Notes under the pieces: model-generated
Told to the model about the DNA's origin: nothing
The model's input: the letters and a program-made list of their open reading frames with translations, nothing else
Database searches by the model: none
In this document: one piece after another, positions 53,491 through 64,000 of the stretch
Numbering within the stretch: position 1 is the first letter of the stretch
How the letters are laid out: each line of letters starts with the position of its first letter
Origin: Dirofilaria immitis
Lineage: Eukaryota; Nematoda; Chromadorea; Rhabditida; Onchocercidae
Direction: 5' to 3'
Length of the DNA: 64,000 nucleotides
NCBI GenBank assembly: GCA_024305405.1
Contig: JAKNDB010000068.1
Coordinates: 310,001 to 374,000 of the forward strand
Translations under genes and position numbers: made by a program

Positions 53491-56339
53491 AATTCTCTGA
53501 CTTCAATTTGTTATCTACTAACTGCAATACCGTTAAAAGCGTAGGATAGATCAAACATTGCAAATTATGTTATATCACTTAAATTATATCACTTAAATTA
53601 TATCATTTATTTTTTAATCTATGAAAAAGTTAGATGTAGATGAGATTACTTTCATTAAATATGATGTTTTTGATTAAAGCGATGTTTTAAATAAAGATTT
53701 CTGGCGGATGCTACTTTTATGAAGAAAATTTCCAAATAATCTACTTAACTGGTTAAAAAAGCTTAATGTTTTTGCAAAATTAGATTTTAAATAAAAAAAG
53801 CTATAAATAAACATTTATATTTTGTGCAAACAATAATTTTTATCAAAATAAATCATTAAATAATTCAATAGAAATATGTCAGTTTAATATAAAACTTAAT
53901 GTGAACTTATTGCATAAGAGTGATTGAGAGTATTAGAAAACTTATAGAAATATAAACAACTAATACAGCATGCTAACGAGTTAAATTTCAATTATTGGAA
54001 ATATAATAATAATAGGAAGAAGCAGTACAAGGTAAATGGAGTGAAAAGAAGACATTTGTCAAATTATCGGGCATACAAGTATAAATTATCAGTTGCATGC
54101 ATACATACAGTTGCATATAAATGTTATGAACCACAAAATTTCAGCTAAAAATTTCGAAAGCGTCAAATTTTCTTTTCATCCCGGAAAAAAATTCCAAAAA
54201 TGAAATTGTCGCTGTTGTTTGTTATTTAATTATTGGAGGTTATGTCCTACTGGTTATGTCTTATTATTTTGCTTATTATTAGCTTTTCATGATGAGTTTT
54301 GTGCCAAAATTTTATTAATTTAATATGAACATTTAAGCAAATTTAATATAAGTTAATTGGTTTCAAAATTAATCTAATAATATTCTTTTAAAATTTCTTT
54401 TCATTTTTTGTAGCAATACACCGAAAGTAACAAAAATATTTGTCATAAACAGTTTGGAAAGTATTTCTGATCAGTTGCAATTAAATCCAGTATAATGAAT
54501 GAAAAAGAGAAAATTATTCATTCATGTATGTATATAAGTTTAAATTTTAAATTCCTTTGAAAAGTTTACATTTTCTAATATCCGCAACTTATAATTTGCT
54601 GTCAACGAAATAGAAGCTGATGATACTTTTTTGCTACAAAGTAATCCGCATATGTGAGAATATTATTTAACATATGCGGTCAAATTTTATAATTTATTTT
54701 TCCGAACAATAGATTAAGTTAACAACAATGTCTATGTTTAAATTAATCAATATCTTAGGGTTCAAAGTCTTTTTAAATCTGATTTTTTGCTGTTACATCT
54801 ATATTGAAGCAGATATTGATACGAATTTCCTTATTTAAACAAATGTTTATTACATTACATTGCTTGATTGTTCATACTTCTTTTGTAAACGACTCCCAAT
54901 AAGAGAAATGCTGAAAATTTGAATAATTTATTGATTATCGACTTTTTTCATATTTCGATTTAGCAAAGACTAATTTTTCTCATTTTCAATCTCTCTCACA
55001 CATCGAATGCATTAAGTGATGAAATGTTGATATTATTACTATATGAATTTCAACAAATTGCAATAAATTCAAAATTATATTATTGAATTTATATTTTGTT
55101 TGCATATGACATTCCACTTGTAATTTTAAAATTTTTTACATGGAACTGACAATACTGATATGATCTATCAGTAAACGCTAAGATATTAGTTGGTATTCTA
55201 TAATATATCAGTGTTCGTGCTCTTTGGTATTACTCTGTATTGCGCATTTGATTCAGACTTTGTATAGGCACTATATCGTATTTATAATATCTTCCGAAAT
55301 TAGAATATAATATCATGTAAGCCTGAAATTTTATACATATTTATTACTTTAGCTTCATTTTCGATTATAATCGATTATAACATTATTTACATATATAAGT
55401 TTCTTACAAATTTTCTTGCTATTACTGATGATATTGTTCTGAAATGATGCTTGACTAATGCTGCATGTAGAAATGCTGATGATATAATACCGAAAGGAAA
55501 TCGTTCGAATATATATATATATATATATATATAGATTAAATTCTCGTATTTCGCAGGAGCATTACAATCTTGGTGCTATAGAAAATGAGTGACATCGCGA
55601 TCTATTTCACTTAGCACTATTTGATAAAAAGTCTTTTCAATGTTACACAGGATAGCTAAATTCATTAAGCGGAATAGCAATAGGATACCGCATAATTTAT
55701 TTAGCATTACTGGCCTCTTTATATAATAGATGATTGAGATGTTTTAGCAGCAGCATTGAAAACTATTGCTTTTGTGAAGTGATCATCGCTTGATGAGGGA
55801 TATAATGTATTGAACCCTTAGTAGTCTTATTGTCTTATGATTTGTCGCCTCCAACTTATTCATAGCAGAATTAATAGACCGATTTGTGTATTGCAGTTGG
55901 AGGAGAACTTTCTCATAATAAGCCCTTTTTTAATCCATAGGCAGAATTTCTGAGGTCTAGAGTTTCTGGTACTTTTTAAGTAACAACTTCAGACGTCCTT
56001 TTATGGATACTGCTAACTGACAGGGATCAAGACATTTTTTTCTTTTTAGAATTTTTAAACTGACTTGTCGCAAAATTTCGATTTCCTCCGGTTAAATTCT
56101 TTGATTCGTGGCAAGATGTAATGAAAATTTTTTTCTTTGCTTTGCAACAAAGCACACAGAGTTGTAAATCCTTTATTTTCATTTAAGTTATGACTTTTGT
56201 TGCCAAAGACAAAACCCAAAGAGACGTTCAAACTTGGGTAACGATAAGTTTCATAATACACCAACAAACGCAGCAATTACAAGATCAATATATATATTCA
56301 ATGATCTTAATGAAACTATTTTAATGACAATAATATAAC
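53491..56339. other. AT-rich spacer
   Basis: No gene, RNA or clear repeat apart from a 22-bp (AT)n run at about 55510-55533. Confidence 0.5.
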
Positions 56340-56590
56340 CCAACCGCCTTGATTAAGTATATATTCTTTATAATGATTTGGTATTGGACCCTGATATGGT
56401 TTTAAATGTAAGAATAAAGAGGGCTTTGTTATAGGATGGGAATTACAGCTCATAGATAAAGGCATTTAGCTTACGCTTTGCATTGTACAGTAAATGCGAA
56501 CATAAGCATACACCCTTTCATGTGAGATTCAATATAAAGGGATCAATGAATTCTCTGATTTTCGTGTTCTCTTCACAATTTTAGCTATGG
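56340..56590 (+). repeat. Dispersed repeat, copy 3 (diverged)
   Basis: Weaker match to copy 2: CCAACCGCCT, GGACCCTGATATGGTTTTA, TTTGCATTGTACAGTAAATGCG and GAATTCTCTGA occur in the same order. It is truncated internally relative to copy 2. Confidence 0.6.
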
Positions 56591-57699
56591 TCATATTTTC
56601 TTTTATCACGAAAACCTTTCGCAGTTTATTCACGATATTTTCCTTATTGTCAACTCTTTCTTTCGGTCATGACAAAATTGAAAGAGTAAATTCTGCTTCT
56701 CAGTTCTTTGGGTTTGTCGGCGAAAGCCGAAACATGTAAATAGTCATATATAGATAGAAATATTAAAAAGGAGATTGAAGTGAATAGCGTATCAAATTAT
56801 GAAAACAGCAAGCTAAAAGGATAAAGATACAAAGATATTCTAAATCGAAGCACTCGATTACTCACCGGTCAACAAAATGAAATGAAATCGTCGAGGGTTG
56901 ACAATATAAGACAGAGATTGCTGTTCAATTATCCAAATTTGAGGAATAATAATTATTTCAAATCCTCTATTTCTAATGAGTCTCGTTTGAAACAAAGAGA
57001 TTCAATAATACTGGACTAATAAACATGGTTAAAAAAATCTGATTCCATACAAAAACTTAAAAATTCATCATCATGCGTTGTTAGCGACTGAAAAATTATG
57101 TGATGAAATTGCATATTCATTGGAATGAATTATTTTAAAAAATTATCAAAATTCGAATCAAACTAGCTGAAATTTTGATTTCGATTGGAAACTTCCATCT
57201 CGATCGCTGATAAGTAGATTTATCATAAACAGTAGCTCGAAACCATCAAACTGTAAATACTTAAACTGATGATAGCAAAATTTGTTCATTATTATACAAA
57301 CCAATAAATTCAAGTCTTCCCAAATTCTGAGATTTCTCACTCCATTGAAGGCTCTCAATGAATTATATTGAGATTTCACATCAATAAGCTATGCTATCAG
57401 GCTAAGTGTAAAATCGAATTAAAAACTAAATTAATAATGACACCGGGAGATTTCAAGAAAATTTCGGAAACGAACTGGGTAATTAGCATAATATCTGTTT
57501 TAAATTCTTTATATTAGCCTTCAAGTGATGTAGATTTGTACTGCTTCACTCCTCACAATTTCTTTTTAATAAATTCTCTAAGATTTTGAGGGAATTCTGA
57601 AAATCAAGCTCAGACAATCGTATAACTAGATTTCTCGATTAAACAGTGTAATAAAATTCGGTATTGCTGTTTTTATTAAAGCGAAATCCTTGAAACAGA

Positions 57700-59490
57700 T
57701 TTGTAATACATTAAGTGCATAACATAACTCTTCTCAAATTTCATAATTCATTGAACATTAACTATCGATATCGAATTTTTTCAACTGAATATTATTATCA
57801 TTTTTTATGAATTAAGTGTAAAAAAAAACAAGATTTCAAAAAAGTTGAATGAAAAATAACGATAAGAAAGCGACTAGTCTTAATTATTTAGATAAATCTA
57901 ATTAGTGTCTTGTACAAGACTACATTAAAATGCAAAAATGGCAATAATAGAAAATACTATTACATTAAATAATAAAAACGCATTTGCCATATTGCATTGC
58001 AAATAGCACCATATACGATATTAAAATATTATATTCTATTAATATAAAAAGAGGAATTTAAATATTGAATTTACATTCAGAATTTAAATTCCTGGTGCTA
58101 CTTTCACAAAACAAATTACTCTACTTAATGCAAATGTCTATTAAGCCCTACAGAACCAATTTCCGATTAATGCTCTAAAACTATTTGAAATTTTTTCACA
58201 TTTTCTGCTAAAATGTTTTTTTTTAATTTTCCACGAAATTAGTGAGAGGAAAGGGAAATATTGCTTTAAGAAAATGATTTTTGACAATATCAAATATGAG
58301 GTAAGCATAATCGAATAAAAAAATATGAGATAAATAAGCTGTCAAAATTATAAGACACAAAAATTCATAACATCTAATTTTGATTTTTAAAAAGATGAAA
58401 ATGTCACTTAAATTCAAGTTAAATTTGACTTCTCTTTTGTTCAGATAATAATGAATCCCGAATAATTTGAATGTATTTGCAAGAAAATTTTTTTTTTTGA
58501 CTGAAATATTTTTTCATCCAGCGATCAAAAAGGTAACAGGGATTTAGTATTGCTGGATATATGGATGCATAATGGAAAATGAAAATCTATTAAGATAAAG
58601 CATTGCATATTTATTATATAAGGCACATACATACAATACGTCAAATACAATAATACTTGATATATAGCTTTTTTAATAACAAATTTTGAGAAATTAAAAG
58701 TGTTGACATTTTTCAAATTTCAAATTTTTTAAGTAATTAATTACATTAATGTCCATTTTCAAGTTATTTATTTCGGGAATCAAAAAATTCTTTACAAAAC
58801 AAACAATAAATAGTTTCATTAAACTATTTGCAAAGAAAGAGAACTGAAATTTCGAAATTTCAGTTTTTTTCAAAATTTCCTGTAACAGATTTATTGGCAA
58901 GATTTCAATAATTGAGCAAAAATTATATAAATATTGCAAAAATGAAGTAAAAAAGAATTCATACTCGAACACCATGTCGTTCTTCGGAGTACATATGTGG
59001 ATGTGCAAATCGAACTTGATTATCCGCATACATATCCGTATTTTTGGTATTAGTATTGTAAGTGGCTTGTTCGGTTGGTGGTCTGTTACGTTTGAAGAAA
59101 CCACACTAAAAATTTGATTGAAAATTAAAGTTTTCTTAAACTTTGAAAGCAACGAACAAATTAAATTTCTTAATATTCCGCTAATTCATTGAAAGAAATT
59201 TTGAATTAAAATTTAATTTTTTTTAAAGTCTAAAGTAAAAGATGAATCAAATTTTTTATTATATTAGCAATCGTTTTGATACAAATATATTTGAATAACA
59301 AAATAGCAAATGATGTAAAAAAAAAGAGCAGTAATAAATTTATTTGATAAAAACAATAACAACGGAATTAAAACAATTTTTGTGCGTTTTATTTATTTTT
59401 TATTTTGAATTGCGCGGATATTAGATGGAGCTGGATACCGTAATTTTAGCAAAAATATGTCAAAAATTATACAATTTATTTGCAGAATTT
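57700..59490 (-). repeat. Parent copy of the inverted segmental duplication
   Basis: This stretch holds the 3' flank, last exon and last intron of the integrin alpha gene and is copied in reverse orientation at about 48220-49690. It is taken as the parent because its exon is intact and joins the upstream exons in phase. Confidence 0.85.
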
Positions 59491-62400
59491 AAACAAAGCC
59501 TTATAAACTCCGAAAAAATACTTTGATAAAAAAAAGCCTCAATAAACATTAGTAAAAAATACTTTTGATTTGATGAATTTTTGTAAAAGTCAATAACATT
59601 TTGCTAGAACTGACATTTTATTTAAGAATATTTGTTATAAAATAAATGAGTTTGAAATGCTTTAAATTTTAGTGTTAGAAAGGCTGAAATAATAATTTAC
59701 CCTCCAAAGACATAAGATGAGAAGTGCCAAGATGACCAGTCCAATAAGGACAGCAATTAGATATAGCCACCATGGTACGCCATGTTGCGCTTGTTCTGGA
59801 TCCGTTGGATTCACATCCGTGGTTACCTGAAAAATAATAAATAAAATTTTCAAAATAGCATAAAGCATAAATTATATACTAAACTGTATCGTAACATGCT
59901 CTTTTATCTTAATTAAACTTTAATTGCTCAATTTAACTTGCATTCTTATCAAGTTATTTATAAATTTTTTTGCAAAAAAAAAATTAAAAATACCGCAACA
60001 AGTTGAGCTGGTGGATTATACCGTGGTACACTAGGTAATGCTGATATTTTAGCCATGCCAATAGAAGATATATCCGCTTCGTAGATATTATTATCGATTA
60101 ATGTATTTACGACTAAACGAGCGTAAATTTCCACGAGAACAAATTCATCCTCATTAAGCCGTCGAATATCACATTCAATATGGGTACAATTATCTTTATT
60201 ACATCCCTAACAAATTGAAGGATTATTTGAATTGAAAAGCTAAAACAAAGTATGTTTTAGAGAAGCTAAGATATGTTTGTACGACTCGTCCGTCTTCCAA
60301 TTTTGTTTATTTTTTAATTAATTTAATTTGAAGTTATTAAATTTTTATTATTTCAAATTTTTGAAAAACTTACGATATTGGCCCTATTAAGTGGTCCTCT
60401 ATATTCAATTGCTTTTCCAGCAGCTTTTGCCAGTCTAACAGCTTGTTTCATATTATCTTTAGCCTGAATAACTCGAGTTCTACGCTTATCAGTGAGCATT
60501 TGTTGATGCGATCGCTTAGTCTTTTGTCTGCGAATTATATTCTGTGTTTGAGTTTGCATTCGACGTCGTCGCAATTTGTAATCATCATTAATATCTCGGA
60601 TCTGTTCCTCACGTTCATAATTCTGCACAGGCATTTGCTCATCATAGATGATAGCTGATGGTGTCGGAATGTGTTCATTTGAGATCTATATGCATGTGAT
60701 TAAGGTAAAAAAAGAAAAAAACGCGCAAAAATTCCTTCTGCAAAATAAAGTAATACCTTTTGCGAAGTACTAAATAAATGGCTTTTCTAAGTAGTAATAA
60801 AATCGCAATAAAATTTGCGAATTATCAAATTATAAATCTGAAAGCATCCATTTTCCTAATATAACAACAATCAAATTTGGTTCAGTTTTTGAAAACAAAA
60901 TTAAAAAATAATTGAACTTTTATCGAATCTTTCGTTATTTATTAGTTGAAATAAAAACGTATAGCCAAAGGAAAGATCTAATGAGATGTTGAAAGTAAAA
61001 AAAGAAAAAATGTGTAAGATTTTCCGTTACAAAATAATCTTTTGTATTAAATTTATCTGAGATTTTCATACAAAGATTAAAAAGCACAATGATGAAAGAT
61101 CCGGAAAAAAATATTATGTATAATATACCATGGCAGTTTATTGAAATTTACTTATATATCTTAATTATTTTCAAATATGAAAAAATTGTTACCGTTAAAC
61201 TATCAGGATTGATATTTTCTGCTTGTTTCACACGGCATTTTACTTTATCAGCATCATTCACTTGTGGTTCATCAATCAAATATAATAAATGTTTTCCATC
61301 TTCAGCAAAACTTGGCCAAATAATATCTAAGGAAGCACCACTAATAGCACTCGGACCACGATTTATAACCTGAAATTTTTTTTTCTGAGTGCTAAAAATC
61401 CTCTTGACCTTTGTGAAAAAAATTTATTCGAGACAGATTATTTGCATTCTAAACTAAGTTCCTATTTTGAAAATTTAATTGATAAATTCATAATTAAATA
61501 AAAATTACAGCGTATCTTGAATATGCTATATACCTGATATAGATGACTAACAACAGGACCAATTTCAGAGTCGAAAATAGGATCACTTGGAGTACGATTT
61601 CGAATCGAGTAATCAAGTTGCTCTGGTGTTGATCGGCCAACTAATGAAAGTTGTGCTTTAATCTCGATTGGAACTCGTACGATTAAACTATTATCGACAT
61701 CATGCCCGAAAGCTTCTTCATTACTACTTAAAAAGAGCTTGTAATAGAATAAAGCATATATAGTTAGTTACTATAGTCCTAATTATAAGGTACTTCACTA
61801 ATTATTCCATTACTGAATATTAAATTAATTAATTACTCGAATTTATTGAAGTAGCAAAATAATGCTAAATTCACGTGATATCTCTTACTGCATGTCTAAC
61901 AAATTCAAATAATTTAAAAAGTATTACGTGTGATAAATAGTAACATCTGTCAAATCACTATTACTTCATGCTAATTATCAGATCAAATTAATCCTTAATC
62001 GATTTTTAAAGTGATTTGCAGTGTATGTAAAAAAAATAAATAAAATTAACTATTACCTATTGACAGACATTTTAACTTCAATAGCTTCATTTGCGGCATC
62101 TACCTTAGTACCCGTCAAACGAAATCCAAATTTAGCTTCACTGTTACTTGATAATGGATTACCAATATCACATACAAATACATATTCATCATCTCTTCCG
62201 ACTTTTGATTGTGGTGAACAACTGAGAGGCCGCTGAAAGATTAGAAAGTTATAAAAATTAAATTTTTGAATCTCAAAAAATTTTTAATTTTATATCCTAA
62301 ACATTTTTAGTAATCTCAAGACATTGTCTCTATCAATGAAATGTGGAAATTTTTCGAAAAATTTGAATGATCAAATTACAATCACGCATGAAATATTAAG

Positions 62401-63723
62401 TTCTTTTCGTTAAATTTTAATCAAACATTCTTTAACAAATATTTTAGCAAACTTGTGTAGCGTAATTCTCGACACCACCGTATTCAAAGCCTGGTGGTAT
62501 TGTGATAAAAATTGCGATTCATGCGAATCTTCTCCGTGATTTGCGACTGTTACATTAATAATCAACGATTGATCAGTTGCACCAACGGTGAATTTCTTCT
62601 TATTCCTTAATTCATTAACTGTTTTTTTACAAGACAGTTTAAATTTTTTTGATAATTTTCATAAATTTAGAGAAAGAAAATTTAACATAAGTGTTTGGAA
62701 TTTATTAAACAAAAAAATATTTACGTTAGAATATTAGTTACTTATCAGCTATCAAATTTCTGTTAATGGTTACTTTAATAAATATCCTAATCGTTATCAG
62801 TAATATAAACGAAAAAAAATTTTCTAATTTATTGGATTGTATTCTAGCAATTAATTTTTATTGTCTAATTTGAATTTATAATTAGAACTATTAATTAAAA
62901 GAATGAGTTAACATAATTTAACGCATAATTCCATAGCCGTTTTCTAATTAGTATATGTACATGCAACTTAAAGACTGAATTATTTAATAATTTAAATAGC
63001 TTACGAAACCACATGTACTTGTAGATCCGGAATACATTTCTCATCTGGGCCACAATTTTTATCTATTGGAAGCTGAAAATTACTTTTAAATTATTTTAAT
63101 TTGAAATAATAAGCCGTGTTTTGGTTAGTTTCGAAAATAGCATATATTCTTTGTTGTAATTATCTTATAATTAAATAATTTTAATATCGTACTTCGACTT
63201 CAAATGCTAATGGTACAGTAGTATCTAATGCAGGTTCCAGATGACCAGAAGTTGATATACCAGATGTACGCTCTTCATAACTATAATTCGCTATGATATG
63301 TATTGGACTTAACTTATCACGTATTGAATCCTGCAAATAAATTCTATGCGACATCTGAAAATAACGATCGTTTTGGTAATTTTCTAATTGAATTTTAAAT
63401 TTTGAATTTTTATTTCTTAATAAAAAATTCAATAAGTTTAATGTTTTGATTTCGAAATTTAAACTTTGCAAAGAATTTTTAGATAAAATTTTCAATTTTT
63501 TAAATTCGTGAGCAAATTTGAAAATAATTTTTTAAATTTAAAATTTTGAAAAATCAGTTTTTCAAATTGAATTTTTATAAAATTAAAAATAGCGTACAGA
63601 TACATAAATATCATAAGTATCACAATATTCATGCCCTTTTCGTAAATGTATCATTTGTTCGATTATATCCGGTTGATCACGTGATGCTGCTTTTTTGTGA
63701 ATTTTTGTATTTCGTTTATTGCT
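58959..63723 (-). CDS. pat-2: Integrin alpha subunit (PAT-2-like), C-terminal half
   Basis: Cell-matrix adhesion receptor alpha chain; pairs with a beta subunit at the plasma membrane. Exons (5' to 3'): 63723-63598, 63354-63193, 63072-63005, about 62640-62453, 62232-62057, 61726-61534, 61369-61193, 60685-60374, 60206-59994, 59826-59701 and 59105-58959. The propeller and earlier exons lie beyond the right edge. Thigh/calf motifs include LRKGHEYCDTYDIYV, SIRDKLSPIHI, LPIDKNCGPDEKCIPDLQ and PPGFEYGGVENY. Exon 60685-60374 carries a long charged insert with a KLRRRRMQTQ protease-like site. The TM segment is PWWLYLIAVLIGLVILALLI, then LCLWR joins CGFFKRNRPPTEQATYN, the talin-regulated GFFKR motif, and a 48-residue tail ends ERHGVRV. 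One base is missing near 62511. PAT-2 is preferred over INA-1 because of the PS2-like GFF(K/N)RNRP tail. Confidence 0.93.
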
Positions 63724-63904
63724 CTGCAAAATGAATTGATAATAATTTTTGGAAAAATTTTTTCGAACCTTTTCTAAAAAATGAAGAAAAATTGAATTAA
63801 TAATGCGAAAAATAAATTTAGCCATTACTGTAATGGATAACAATTACCGTAATGGATAACTCATAAAATTTTAGAAAATAATAAATTGGAAACTTAGCAA
63901 AAAA

Positions 63905-64000
63905 AAGAGTAACAAGAATGAAATGAATATAAAAATAGAGTAACAAGAATGAAATGAATATAAAAATAGAGTAACAAGAATGAAATGAATATAAAAATAG
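63905..64000. repeat. ~31-bp minisatellite at the window edge
   Basis: Three copies of GAGTAACAAGAATGAAATGA + ATATAAAAATA, continuing past the right edge, inside an intron of the integrin gene. Confidence 0.95.

Noticed and set aside
58694..59152. 152-residue minus-strand frame, and its counterpart in the 48.6-kb copy, as a transposon ORF
   Set aside because: It is an out-of-frame reading of the integrin tail exon and flank; the correct frame gives CGFFKRNRPP and joins the membrane exon in phase.

Overview
The window looks like nuclear DNA of a parasitic nematode, most likely a filarial or other spirurid worm. It is very AT-rich. Its genes are split into many small exons with GT...TTTTAG/TTTCAG introns, and several proteins are clear relatives of C. 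elegans UNC-49, UNC-50, UNC-69 and PAT-2. The species call is inference; no rRNA, tRNA or mitochondrial marker was seen.

Layout, left to right. (1) 178-6023, minus: a large DDX60-like (Ski2-type) helicase gene; its N-terminal half is here and the helicase core lies beyond the left edge. (2) 6821-9026, plus: BUD23, an 18S rRNA methyltransferase. (3) 9236-14023, minus: a GABA-A-type Cys-loop chloride channel subunit. (4) 18218-25439, plus: an UNC-49-type GABA receptor subunit, divergent from (3). (5) 26982-29096, minus: UNC-50, preceded at 30122-30232 by a 36-residue OST4. (6) 30.6-33.7 kb: tandem repeats ending in an 863-bp (ATT)n tract that forms the end of an intron. (7) 33714-34373, plus: UNC-69/SCOC. 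(8) 37374-38752, minus: linker histone H1. (9) 43948-47583, plus: a DNAJC1-like ER J-protein with two SANT domains, preceded by a GC-richer minisatellite. (10) 48-58 kb: a rearranged region with inverted duplications, a damaged C2H2 zinc-finger gene between inverted repeats, and dispersed repeats. (11) 58959-63723, minus: the 3' half of an integrin alpha gene that runs off the right edge.

The gene products fall into two loose groups: neuronal function (two GABA receptor subunits, UNC-50 and UNC-69) and ER/secretory or ribosome housekeeping (OST4, DNAJC1-like, BUD23). I see no operon-like pathway; the grouping probably reflects ancestral linkage.

The main caveat is that almost every conserved gene has at least one one-base frame break, nearly always at an A/T run that looks one base too short. 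I read these as consensus-sequence errors, so exon chains below were assembled by protein family and splice phase. Coordinates may be off by 1-2 bases. Most genes here are invisible to a simple ORF scan.
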